Positions 29,856 through 39,334 of a stretch of DNA of 64,000 nucleotides are shown here, piece after piece (within the stretch, counting starts at the first letter, position 1; each line of letters starts with the position of its first letter). Under the pieces are notes generated by a model, which was given only the letters and a program-made list of their open reading frames with translations, was not told the DNA's origin and made no database searches. Location: positions 1 through 64,000 of the forward strand of contig JAQYNQ010000064.1 of assembly GCA_028727785.1 (NCBI GenBank). Direction: 5' to 3'. A program made the position numbers and the translations under genes. Source of the stretch: Eubacteriaceae bacterium. Lineage in GTDB: Bacteria > Bacillota > Clostridia > Peptostreptococcales > Anaerovoracaceae.

Positions 29856-30254
29856 TTATGATAATTGCTTATATTTTATCTGAGTTGAAGTGCCGTCTGT
29901 TATAACTACTTTCACCCTGTATTTTCCCGTAGATGCAATGGCAAAGGATTTTGTATGTGTAATGGAATATCCACTAATTTTTTTTGTACTTGATTCCCCA
30001 CTAACGTATTTACCAGTAGAGTTATTGTACTTTTGTAATGTAATTGTAGAGGTTATCTCGTTCACATTAGTCGTAGCTGAAGCCGTAACTCTTGCCACTG
30101 CACTAGTATCAGAGGTTCTTGAAAATGTAACACTATAATAGGTTACAACTCTTTCAGCTATTCCCTCATACGCAGTTGCAAAGACCTCTGCATTAATGAC
30201 CATAGTCGTGATAAGTAACAAACTAAAAATAACTGCAATCCTTCTATTAATCAT
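29856..30254 (-). CDS. Small secreted beta-rich protein of unknown function
   Basis: Signal peptide MINRRIAVIFSLLLITTMVINAEVFA; 132 aa, Ser/Thr-rich. Confidence 0.6.
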   Translation of the reverse strand: MINRRIAVIFSLLLITTMVINAEVFATAYEGIAERVVTYYSVTFSRTSDTSAVARVTASATTNVNEITSTITLQKYNNSTGKYVSGESSTKKISGYSITHTKSFAIASTGKYRVKVVITDGTSTQIKYKQLS

Positions 30255-30306
30255 CGTTTCTTCCTCTCTTATATCAATTTAATAGTCCCTCCATAATATA
30301 AGATAA

Positions 30307-30327
30307 GTTTCTTCAACGTTTCTTCAA
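30307..30327. promoter_or_regulatory. Tandem GTTTCTTCAA repeats (11-bp period) upstream of the ECF operon
   Basis: GTTTCTTCAA-c-GTTTCTTCAA; minus strand TTGAAGAAAC twice followed by TTATCTTATATTA. Confidence 0.4.
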
Positions 30328-30590
30328 AAATAATTTCAAAAAATAAGGATTTTTTTACAAATTGTTGATATATTGGTTTAGGTTTAGACAATAGATGTAT
30401 AATCCCCAGGTTTTATGCATCCGCCATATCCTTTGTTTTTTCTGTATTTGGGTGGCGGAATTTGGCATGATTTAACAAGTTTACCATAGAATCAGGCAAA
30501 ATGCCAAAATGACCTGCCATGAGAAGCCCTGAAAACCATCTGATCCGGCGGATCATCAGATAAGAGTCAGATATAAGATAAATCTATCCA

Positions 30591-30640
30591 CATAAATTTA
30601 TCGTCGTGGTACTATTTGATAGTTTTCAATAGGCAATATA
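30591..30640. repeat. Right copy of a ~50-bp decayed direct repeat
   Basis: See 17441-17490. Confidence 0.55.
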
Positions 30641-30707
30641 TCACTTCAAATATTTGTTCAAGAATGAATTTCATCTTAATTGCAGCCCGGGGCTTCGCCT
30701 GGGTATA

Positions 30708-30744
30708 ATAAACCCCGTACCTTATATCACAGTACGGGGTTTAT
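30708..30744 (-). terminator. Hairpin terminator downstream of the ArsR-type regulator
   Basis: Perfect 13-bp stem ATAAACCCCGTAC/GTACGGGGTTTAT. Confidence 0.6.
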
Positions 30745-30750
30745 CATGTC

Positions 30751-31074
30751 CTATAAAATTGAGAATCTCTTTGTGGCATTCAGATACTGCATTAACATTC
30801 CCAGATTAGCATAGTAGTAAGAAAATTTGTCCTTCTTCTTCACTTCCACAAGTCCTGACTGAACCAACTTCTTCACATGCTGTGAAATTGTGGCCTGTGC
30901 GTATCCGAATACTTCTACAAGTTCCTTGTTGCATACAGGCTCCATTGTCTGGTTTGAATGCATTATATATCTGAACAGTTTGAGTCTTACGGGATGTGCC
31001 AGTGCATCCGATACGTTTGCAATCAGCTCTATGTCCCTTTCCTCAATGTTATCCATATCTCTTCGAATTCTCAT
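30751..31074 (-). CDS. ArsR-family winged-helix regulator
   Basis: LAHPVRLKLFRYIMHS...VEVFGYAQATISQHVKKLVQSGLVEVKKKDKFSYYYA. Confidence 0.85.
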   Translation of the reverse strand: MRIRRDMDNIEERDIELIANVSDALAHPVRLKLFRYIMHSNQTMEPVCNKELVEVFGYAQATISQHVKKLVQSGLVEVKKKDKFSYYYANLGMLMQYLNATKRFSIL

Positions 31075-31167
31075 AGCGCCTCCATATTTTATACAATAGT
31101 TTTCTCATATCGTTAAACGACTATGTATGATGATACAATATTTCGGCGAAATTCGCAAGGAAAAATC

Positions 31168-32367
31168 TTATTTTGTGTAATTGTCGAAATATCCCTGGAT
31201 ATAAATGAATGGAGTTCCCTTGTCTCCGCTTCCGCTTGTCAGGTCACAAAGTGAGCCGATAAGGTCTGTTAATCTTCTAGGAGTAGTTCCCTGAGCAACC
31301 ATGGAATCTCCTAAATTTTCATCCTTATTCTTGATATATTCGCTGATAGCAGCCTTTAATTCATCTCCGGAAAGGTCAGCAAATTCGTTGTCAGCCAGAT
31401 ATTTAAGCTTAACTTCATTTGGTGTTCCTTCTAGTCCTGCTGTGTATCCCGGTGAAACTACAGGGTCTGCAAGCTCCCAGATTTTTCCTACAGGATCTTT
31501 AAATGCACCGTCTCCGTATACCATTACTTCTACAGTTTTTCCTGTCAGAATGTTAATCTTTTTCTGAATTCCGTCAACAAACTCCTGACAGTTAATCGGG
31601 AACAGCTTGATTGAATCCTCTGTTGCCTTGTTTGATCCAAGAATACCATATCTGTCGTTATATCCGCTTCCATCGATGCTTGCAGTCATCAGATCGTCCA
31701 TACCGATTACAACCTCTGCACCTGCAGCCTTAAGAAGTCTCTTGGTTCTTGCTCTTGTGTGAATGTCGCAAGTCAGAACGTTCTTAGTATAGTCAAGGAT
31801 AGTTCTGCAGTTATTTGAGAAAATTACTTCTGCTTCTGCACCTTCTTCTTCAATGATGCCTTTATAATAATTTACATAGTCTACACCGGTAAAAGTGTGT
31901 GATGACTTTCCAAACAGTTCTTCAAACTGTGCCTGAGTCAAAACATCTGAATAAGGATTAATTCCCTTCTCGTCTAAAAGGTCAATGTCTACCAGATGAT
32001 TACCAACTTCGTCTGAAGGATAGCTTAGCTGAAGTACTACCTTCTTTGCTCCCTTAGCAATACCACGCAGACAGATTGCAAATCTGTTCCTGCTCAGAAT
32101 CGGGAAAATTACACCGATAGTTTCTCCGCCTAACTTTGCCTTAACATCCTTAGCCAGCTGATCAGTTGTAGCGTAATTCTTCTGTGATCTTGCCAGAATA
32201 GATTCTGTAACAGCGATAATGTCTCTATCCTGGATTGTAAACTCACCTGCATTTGCAGCGTCCATTACTGTATCAATAACAATCTGGCTCAGGTCTTCGC
32301 CTTCCTTTACAATCGGTGCTCTAAGGCCTCGGGATACTGTTCCTACTCTTCTTTCCATATCATACAT
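31168..32367 (-). CDS. CofE-like (coenzyme F420-0:L-glutamate ligase-like) domain protein
   Basis: [70 protein letters not shown]. Confidence 0.65.
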   Translation of the reverse strand: MYDMERRVGTVSRGLRAPIVKEGEDLSQIVIDTVMDAANAGEFTIQDRDIIAVTESILARSQKNYATTDQLAKDVKAKLGGETIGVIFPILSRNRFAICLRGIAKGAKKVVLQLSYPSDEVGNHLVDIDLLDEKGINPYSDVLTQAQFEELFGKSSHTFTGVDYVNYYKGIIEEEGAEAEVIFSNNCRTILDYTKNVLTCDIHTRARTKRLLKAAGAEVVIGMDDLMTASIDGSGYNDRYGILGSNKATEDSIKLFPINCQEFVDGIQKKINILTGKTVEVMVYGDGAFKDPVGKIWELADPVVSPGYTAGLEGTPNEVKLKYLADNEFADLSGDELKAAISEYIKNKDENLGDSMVAQGTTPRRLTDLIGSLCDLTSGSGDKGTPFIYIQGYFDNYTK

Positions 32368-32911
32368 CTCCTTCTACTTGGTCTATGCCAATGTTTGCTA
32401 ACTCGTCGGCACGATTGTTCATGCCTGTTATATACTGAAAATCCGCAAAACTAAAACCCTCTCCATTCCAGCTGACGAATTTTTCATACAATTTATCAAA
32501 GTCTGTAGATTTGCTGTTCAGGTTTACATGCCCCTTTACTCTGTAAAAAGTCACATTATGCTTTCTGACAAGCGCAAGCAGTTCCTTCCACAGCTCCTGA
32601 TTCTCCACAGATTTTCTGGCAGCATTCCTCCACTGGTTTTTCTCCCAGCTTTCATACCACTTTTCCCTGAAACAGTTTGCAACATATGAACTGTCCGTAA
32701 AAACCTGTACGGTCTGACCATCCTTTTTCAAAGCCTTAAAAGCCTCTATTACTGCAGTCAGCTCCATTCGGTTGTTTGTTGTATTAATTTCTCCTCCATA
32801 GAGTTCTTTCTTATGCTCTCCGAACTCCAGAATTGATCCCCATCCTCCAATGTTACTGTCACTCTGATTACCGCGACATGCTCCATCGGTATACATTTTT
32901 AATGTAGTCAT
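32360..32911 (-). CDS. rnhA: Ribonuclease H
   Basis: YTDGACRGNQSDSNIGGWGSIL, NNRMELTAVIEAFKAL, VFTDSSYVANCF, VKGHVN...NNRADELAN. Confidence 0.9.
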   Translation of the reverse strand: MTTLKMYTDGACRGNQSDSNIGGWGSILEFGEHKKELYGGEINTTNNRMELTAVIEAFKALKKDGQTVQVFTDSSYVANCFREKWYESWEKNQWRNAARKSVENQELWKELLALVRKHNVTFYRVKGHVNLNSKSTDFDKLYEKFVSWNGEGFSFADFQYITGMNNRADELANIGIDQVEGDV

Positions 32912-33082
32912 GGTACTCCCCTCTATTCTTTTTTGACATTTAATTATCCCTTATTTTCAGTGATTTTGCAAGCCTTCCGACAAAAAAAGTTCCCTTCCCG
33001 AAAAAACATTGGAAAATAATTTACATTCCCATTTACAATTATGATAGAATAGACAGGTATTCCACAAATACGGAAAGGAGGT

Positions 33083-33904
33083 ATGGCTATGGCACTCAAG
33101 TTCTGCTCAATTGCCAGCGGCAGTTCAGGCAACTGCTATCTGGTGAAAACAGAACAGACTGCAATTCTCATTGACGTCGGTATCGCAGGCAACAGAATAA
33201 TCGATCGTCTGTCTCAGCGGGATATGTCCCTGACAGACATAGACGCTATTTTTATTACCCATGAGCATATAGACCACGTTAAGAGCCTGAAGAAAATCAG
33301 CAAAGGAGCAGTAAACGCTTCCGTCTTTGCTTCAACAGGTACCCTGGAAGCGGTTTCTGATAAAGTTCCGGCCGAGAGAGCAATTCGTATTGCCGGTGGT
33401 CAGGAGATTCAGGTTGGAGACATAACTGTTCTGCCCTTCTCTCTTTCTCACGATGCTGCGGAACCTCTGGGCTATTCTGTCCAAGCTGACAATCGCCGAT
33501 TAACAATTATCACTGATACTGGTTATGTTTCCCCGGAAATCCTAGAACATGCACAAGCTGCAGACGCTTTGATACTTGAAGCAAATCATGAGGTGAACAT
33601 TCTTAACATGGGTTCATATCCATATAGCCTGAAAAGGCGTATTCTTGGAAATAAGGGCCACTTGTCAAATGAAGCTGCAGGAGAATGTCTGTGTAATGTT
33701 TTGAAATCTCGTATGGGAGAATCAGCCGGACAGAGTGAAGAACTGAAAGTCGCTCTGGCTCATTTAAGTAAAGAAAATAACACTCCTCAGCAGGCCTTTC
33801 TGACTATAAGAAATATGCTTTTTGAGGAAGACTATTATATTGATAAGGATATCAGACTTTGCATCGTTCCAAGAGATGATGTAAGTCCGTACATGGTGGT
33901 ATAG
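33083..33904 (+). CDS. MBL-fold metallohydrolase (YycJ/WalJ-like)
   Basis: FCSIASGSSGNCYLV, IFITHEHIDHVKSL, LEANHEVNIL, KGHLSNEAAG. Confidence 0.88.
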   Translation: MAMALKFCSIASGSSGNCYLVKTEQTAILIDVGIAGNRIIDRLSQRDMSLTDIDAIFITHEHIDHVKSLKKISKGAVNASVFASTGTLEAVSDKVPAERAIRIAGGQEIQVGDITVLPFSLSHDAAEPLGYSVQADNRRLTIITDTGYVSPEILEHAQAADALILEANHEVNILNMGSYPYSLKRRILGNKGHLSNEAAGECLCNVLKSRMGESAGQSEELKVALAHLSKENNTPQQAFLTIRNMLFEEDYYIDKDIRLCIVPRDDVSPYMVV

Positions 33905-33906
33905 GT

Positions 33907-34386
33907 ATGAATATTTCAATAATATGTGTGGGGAAGCTTAAGGAGAGGTACTGGTCAGATGCAATGGCGGAATACTCCAAGAGACTGAAAAGCTACTGTT
34001 CTCTGGAAATTGTGGAGCTGAAAGAATCCAGACTTCCTGATAAAGCAGGTCCCTCTGAAGAACTGGCTGTAAAAGAAGCTGAAGGTGCTGAAATTCTTAA
34101 GAAAATAAAAGATAACATGTATGTAATCACCCTTGAGGTTAAAGGAAAAATGCTTTCTTCAGAAGAGCTGGCAGCAAAGATCGAGAATATGGCCATTGAT
34201 GGTATCAGCAATGTGGCCTTTATTATTGGAGGAAGTCTTGGGCTTTCTGAGGCTGTTAGCAGACGTGCTGATTTTAAGCTTTCATTTTCCGAAATGACTT
34301 TTCCTCACCAGATGATGAGAGTGGTTTTACTTGAACAGATTTACAGAAGCTTCAAGATAATAAGAAACGAGACGTATCACAAATAG
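33907..34386 (+). CDS. rlmH: 23S rRNA (pseudouridine1915-N3)-methyltransferase
   Basis: 159 aa; FIIGGSLGLSEAVSRRADFKLSFSEMTFPHQMMRVVLLEQIYRSFKIIRNETYHK. Confidence 0.95.
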   Translation: MNISIICVGKLKERYWSDAMAEYSKRLKSYCSLEIVELKESRLPDKAGPSEELAVKEAEGAEILKKIKDNMYVITLEVKGKMLSSEELAAKIENMAIDGISNVAFIIGGSLGLSEAVSRRADFKLSFSEMTFPHQMMRVVLLEQIYRSFKIIRNETYHK

Positions 34387-34400
34387 AACGTCTCGTTTTT
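34365..34400 (+). terminator. Terminator overlapping the rlmH stop codon
   Basis: AAACGAGACGT-...-ACGTCTCGTTT followed by TTTT; stop codon TAG lies in the loop. Confidence 0.85.
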
Positions 34401-35249
34401 TTATTTTATTATTCCTTCGAATACGGTTTCTGCCTCGGCTGTAAATATCATAGAGCTCCGGTCTTTATCGGAAACCCACTCAACTGTCTGAAGACCTCCT
34501 GCAGATCTGAACTTTTTCTCAGTTACCGAATACATACTCTGTACCGCTCTTACTGCCATTACTGCACATGCTCCTTCACCACAGGAACAAACAAAGTCTT
34601 CTATGCCCTTCTTATAAGTTTTGATTTCTATGGTGTCCGCAGCTGTCCTTTTATAGAAATTTACATTAGGACCCTTTGGCAGGCCGCAGTGATGTCTCAG
34701 CCGGTTAGCAAGAAGCCAAAGTTCCCTCTCATCTTTGTTTCTGTAATCATACTCAACAACAAGATGAGGTGATTTTCCAATTTCAACATAAGAAGCGTCT
34801 AAAACAGTCCCTCCTGTCTCCGGAGAAAGACCTGTTTGGATTACCTTTATCGAGTCTATAGTAATCTGAATATTGCAGTTGTTTAGCGCCTCAGCATATA
34901 CCTGCCCGGAATCCGTCTCAAAAATAAGAGATTCTGCTTCTTTGATCTCCTGCTTCCTGTCAAAACAGTATTTTGCTGCACAGCTTATTCCGTTCAGATC
35001 CAGTTCGCACCTTCCTCCACTTGAATCATATACAAGAAGCCTTGCATATGCGGGATTTAAGAAATCCTTAGAGTTTGTGCTTTTAAAAGGTCCGGAAATC
35101 AGAATCAGACCATCTGCGCCAACGGATATCCTTCGCTGACATAATTCAGCTGCAAAGTCAGAATAGCATTCAGGAAGTATCTTTCCTTTAGTGCTGTCGA
35201 TTATCAGAAAGTCCCTTGCGGCACTATGCATCTTTGTAAATCTTATCAT
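34401..35249 (-). CDS. DapF-fold (diaminopimelate epimerase-like) protein, apparently lacking the first catalytic Cys
   Basis: CSCGEGACAVMAV matches the second motif; first motif is CELDLNGISCAA instead of xxxCGNGxRC. Confidence 0.75.
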   Translation of the reverse strand: MIRFTKMHSAARDFLIIDSTKGKILPECYSDFAAELCQRRISVGADGLILISGPFKSTNSKDFLNPAYARLLVYDSSGGRCELDLNGISCAAKYCFDRKQEIKEAESLIFETDSGQVYAEALNNCNIQITIDSIKVIQTGLSPETGGTVLDASYVEIGKSPHLVVEYDYRNKDERELWLLANRLRHHCGLPKGPNVNFYKRTAADTIEIKTYKKGIEDFVCSCGEGACAVMAVRAVQSMYSVTEKKFRSAGGLQTVEWVSDKDRSSMIFTAEAETVFEGIIK

Positions 35250-35258
35250 AGAAGCATT

Positions 35259-35978
35259 CTATGATTCAGTAGATGTCCAATATTCCATCAAATTCTTTTT
35301 ATGTTTTCTACTGACTGCCAGCCTGTCACCGTTTGACATTTCCACACAGTCTCCAAGTATATTTTTAATAAATTTACCGTTCACAAGATATGAATTGTGA
35401 ATTCTGATGAATCCATCCCCCTCAAGTTCCTCTTCAATTGTCTTCAGGCTTCCGTAGGTTTCCAGTGAGCAAAGCTCATTTCTGTCAAAATAGTGAGTGA
35501 TTATTTTTCTGTTATACACTTCCAGATAATATATCCTGTCGGAATTTATCTCAATTTTCTTTCTATCTTTTATAAGAGAAACAGTGGGTTTTGATAATAT
35601 TTCTTTTTTTGCTGAATTGAGAAAAACCTCTCTGAAGCGGCTGTAATCTGTGGCACCTTTTACAATGTAGTTTATGGCTTTGACCTCGAAAGCTTCAAAT
35701 ACTCTGGTCTTGTCGGAGGAACACATTACAATATCTCCCTCGTACCCCAGCTCTCGGCTCTCTTTGGCCACAGTAAAGCCGTCCATCCCCTCCATATATA
35801 TATCCAGATATATAAGGTTAATGGTTCTATAGTCCTTCTTAAGAATCTGCAGCAGTTCCTCTCCTGATGAAACCATTTTCACATTGACTTCAATCTGTTC
35901 TGCTTCTGCAATCCCGTTTATAAGCTCATAGTATAGATTTCTTGAAAGATCATTGTCATCACAAACTATTACTCTCAT
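35259..35978 (-). CDS. LytTR-family response regulator
   Basis: Receiver MRVIVCDDNDLSRNLYYEL...IYLDIYMEGMDGF; C-terminal LytTR domain (GDGFIRIHNSYLVNGKFIKNI...LAVSRKHKKNL). Confidence 0.9.
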   Translation of the reverse strand: MRVIVCDDNDLSRNLYYELINGIAEAEQIEVNVKMVSSGEELLQILKKDYRTINLIYLDIYMEGMDGFTVAKESRELGYEGDIVMCSSDKTRVFEAFEVKAINYIVKGATDYSRFREVFLNSAKKEILSKPTVSLIKDRKKIEINSDRIYYLEVYNRKIITHYFDRNELCSLETYGSLKTIEEELEGDGFIRIHNSYLVNGKFIKNILGDCVEMSNGDRLAVSRKHKKNLMEYWTSTES

Positions 35979-38900
35979 GTTAAATCTGCCTCTGTTAAAT
36001 GTTTATACTTTTCACCGTTCATCAGGTCGTAGATGATTGGTACTACATATAATGTAAGCAGAGTTGCGTACAGCAGCCCGCCTATGCAGACCAGAGCAAC
36101 CGGCTGCATCATATCTGTTCCTGTGGAGTTACCCAGAGCCATAACTACAAGACCTAATATCGTTGTCAGTGAGGTCATAAGTATCGGTCTGATTCTTGTC
36201 TTTGCACCTTCTACAATAGCTTCTTTCTTGCTGATACCCGCTTCTCTAAGCTGATTGATATAGTCAACTAAAACGATACCGTTATTAACGATAATGCCTG
36301 TAAGCATTATCATACCTATCATGGCAATTACACTGATTTCCTTCCCGAACAGGAGCAGTGCCAGCAGACCGCCTGTAAACGCCAGTGGAATTGTAAACAT
36401 GATAATGAATGGTGACTTCAGTGACTGGAACTGGGCAACCATTACAAGATAAACGAATGCAATTCCAAGTGCCAGCATCAGGAGCAGATCTTTCATTGCG
36501 TCCATAATAGTCTCATTTTCTCCGGAGAACTCTACTGAAGTTCCTGCAGGAAGCTTTATTTCGTCAACTGCATTTTCTGCCTCTGCTGTTACTTTGGTAA
36601 TATTATATCCATCTTTCAGCGTTGCGCTGACAGTCAGATATCTTCTCTGGTTATCTCTGTTGATAGCTTTAAGTGTTTCCTTTTCAACAAGTGTAGCAAT
36701 ATCTGCCAGTTCAACCTCTGTAGTCGTACCGTCTGCACCTTCTACGGAAAGTACCAGGTCTTTCATTTCATCCGGCATCAAAGCTTCTTTATTCTCAGAG
36801 GAAACAATTACATCAAAATCACTGTCGCCCCATGTTACTGTAGTTGCTGTATCCTCATATGTCATTGCGTCAACAATTGCCGCATAAACCTGGGCAACTG
36901 TAAGACCTCTCTTCATAGCTTCTGTCTTTTTTACTTTGAAGTGGTACTCCTTGTCAGACTCTTCAATTCCGTTGGAAACGGTATCTATTCCTTTTACACT
37001 TTCCAGTTTCTTTCCAATCTTTCTGGCTGCTGACTGCAGATCATCAATGTCTGAATTATATACCTTTATAGTTACACCGGATCCGCCAAGAGCTGATGTA
37101 TAACTGCTCATATCATTTCCTGAAACAATAACGGTACCATTCTTCAGATTGCTGCACTTTTCTTCAATTTCCTTACCTATTTCTGAACTTGTTCTTTCCA
37201 TAGGCTGTTTAAGCATAATATAGAATGATACAGTATTAGCTGAGCCTGCACCCATTATCTGAGTTTCACTTGTATTCATCATTGCACCGACTGTTTCAAC
37301 TTCTTCCACCTGCTGAATTCTTTCTACGGCTCTGTCAGCTTCCTTCTTGATTTGTGTCGGTTTGCTGTCCCTAGGCATTTCTAATGTTGCCTGAAGCTGA
37401 GGAGAACTCATTTCCGGCATAAAGATAAATCCTTTTTCATAAGAAGCATATATGCTTCCTCCAAGAAGAACCAGGCACGCCAGTAAAACAATGAATTTAT
37501 GTTTCAGCATAACACCCAGTGATTTACCATAAGCTTCTACTACGCTGTTGTAAAGCTTGCCTTCATTTTCATTTATCTTCGTCAGCATTCTGGATGCCAT
37601 TGCAGGTACCAGAGTAAGTGCTATTATCAGACTTGCCACTAATGTATATGTAACTGTAAGGGCCATATCTGTAAACATTTCGCGTGTTATTCCATCAGTG
37701 AAAATAATTGGTACAAACACACATACGGTTGTCAGGGTTGAACCTGTTATCGCTGCCGCAACCTGCTTTGCTCCCTGAACTGCAGCCTTTGGTGCAGGAG
37801 TGCCTTGTCTGCGCAGTCTGACGATATTTTCAACTACAACTATCGAATTATCTACCAGCATTCCTACTGAAACAGCTAATCCTGACATTGATATCAGGTT
37901 AAGAGTAATCCCTGTGAAGTACATTAACAGCACTGCGAAGATTACACTGATTGGAATACTGCATATTGTTATTACTGTAGGTCTTAAATTTCTCAGGAAC
38001 AGGAACAGCACTATGCATGCAAACAGCGCACCCCAAAGCAGACTGCTGAAAATAGAGTTGACAATCAGATTGATATATTCGCCCTGATTCATCAGAGTAG
38101 TAAACTGAAGACCCTCATATTCACTTTCCAGCCGGTCTATTTTCTCATAAATATTTTCTGAAACTTCTGCAGTTGCATAGTTGGACTGTTTGGAGAACAG
38201 AAGTACGATTCCATCTTCCCCATTTATTTTGGCATAGATATCATCTGCATTATCTGTCTTAAAAATGTCGGCAACATCTTTAAGATACACTTTTCCCACG
38301 CTGTCTACTCCCGAGTCGAAGAGATACAGGTTAGCTGCCTGTTTTTCCGTAGATACGTTATCTCCTACGCTTACAAGATATTTAACGCCTTTATCCTGCG
38401 CATATCCTGCCGGCATGGAAAAGTTCTGTCCCTTAAGAATGCCCGAAATCATATCGCTTGTGATTTTGTCGCTTATATTTGCTTCACTTCTCGCTTTTGC
38501 AGCCTGCGAATCCAGTTCTGCCTGTGCATCATCAAGCTGACGTTCTGCTTTCTCCAGTTCCTTCTTGTTATCGGTCAAAACCTTTTTCTGCGCATTGTAC
38601 TGTTCTTCAGGCAAAAATGCTTTTCCCTGCTCCAGTGCTTCCAGGCCTTTACTGATTTCGGCTTTTCCATCCTGAAGCTGCTCACGGTTGCTGTCCAGCT
38701 GTGACTGAGCCTCTGCCAGAGATGCATTAACACTTGCCAGAATCTTGTTGTTTATTTTATCAATCTTCTTCTGGCTGATTACAACGTTTACCTTTTCCTC
38801 CAGAATTCCCGTTGCTGATACACTTGCTACTCCTGTAATACCTTCCAGCTTATCTAAAAGAGTCTCATCAATAAACTCAGACAGCTGGTATCGATCCATG

Positions 38901-39334
38901 TCCTCATATGCCACAGCAACAGAGCCTATAGGTATCATGCTCGGGTTGATTTTCATAATTGTCGGAGTGCCTACCACATCATCCCAGGAGCCCTCAACCA
39001 GATTGATTTTCTGGATAATATCTGAAGATATGGTATCCATATTAACGCTGTCTTCAAATTCCATAATAATCATTGAATAATTAGAATTTGAGACTGACTG
39101 TACATTCTTTATGTCCGTAAGCGTTGCCATATTCTGCTCCAAAGGCTTAGTTACACTGCTTTCAACCTTTTCAGGCGTCGCTCCCGGATATGGTGTCATT
39201 ACAACAACATAAGGCATATCAATGTTTGGCAGCAGATCAGGTGTAATCTTTGTGAATGATACAGCACCTGTAATCAGTATCAGAACTACTGCGACGAATA
39301 CTGTGAACGGTTTTCTTACACTAAACTTTGACAT
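35975..39334 (-). CDS. RND (HAE1-like) efflux transporter with coiled-coil insertion
   Basis: 1119 aa; PYPGATPEKVE, GLAVSVGMLVDNSIVVVENI, typical RND TM blocks; coiled-coil segment near residues 200-285. Confidence 0.92.
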   Translation of the reverse strand: MSKFSVRKPFTVFVAVVLILITGAVSFTKITPDLLPNIDMPYVVVMTPYPGATPEKVESSVTKPLEQNMATLTDIKNVQSVSNSNYSMIIMEFEDSVNMDTISSDIIQKINLVEGSWDDVVGTPTIMKINPSMIPIGSVAVAYEDMDRYQLSEFIDETLLDKLEGITGVASVSATGILEEKVNVVISQKKIDKINNKILASVNASLAEAQSQLDSNREQLQDGKAEISKGLEALEQGKAFLPEEQYNAQKKVLTDNKKELEKAERQLDDAQAELDSQAAKARSEANISDKITSDMISGILKGQNFSMPAGYAQDKGVKYLVSVGDNVSTEKQAANLYLFDSGVDSVGKVYLKDVADIFKTDNADDIYAKINGEDGIVLLFSKQSNYATAEVSENIYEKIDRLESEYEGLQFTTLMNQGEYINLIVNSIFSSLLWGALFACIVLFLFLRNLRPTVITICSIPISVIFAVLLMYFTGITLNLISMSGLAVSVGMLVDNSIVVVENIVRLRRQGTPAPKAAVQGAKQVAAAITGSTLTTVCVFVPIIFTDGITREMFTDMALTVTYTLVASLIIALTLVPAMASRMLTKINENEGKLYNSVVEAYGKSLGVMLKHKFIVLLACLVLLGGSIYASYEKGFIFMPEMSSPQLQATLEMPRDSKPTQIKKEADRAVERIQQVEEVETVGAMMNTSETQIMGAGSANTVSFYIMLKQPMERTSSEIGKEIEEKCSNLKNGTVIVSGNDMSSYTSALGGSGVTIKVYNSDIDDLQSAARKIGKKLESVKGIDTVSNGIEESDKEYHFKVKKTEAMKRGLTVAQVYAAIVDAMTYEDTATTVTWGDSDFDVIVSSENKEALMPDEMKDLVLSVEGADGTTTEVELADIATLVEKETLKAINRDNQRRYLTVSATLKDGYNITKVTAEAENAVDEIKLPAGTSVEFSGENETIMDAMKDLLLMLALGIAFVYLVMVAQFQSLKSPFIIMFTIPLAFTGGLLALLLFGKEISVIAMIGMIMLTGIIVNNGIVLVDYINQLREAGISKKEAIVEGAKTRIRPILMTSLTTILGLVVMALGNSTGTDMMQPVALVCIGGLLYATLLTLYVVPIIYDLMNGEKYKHLTEADLT

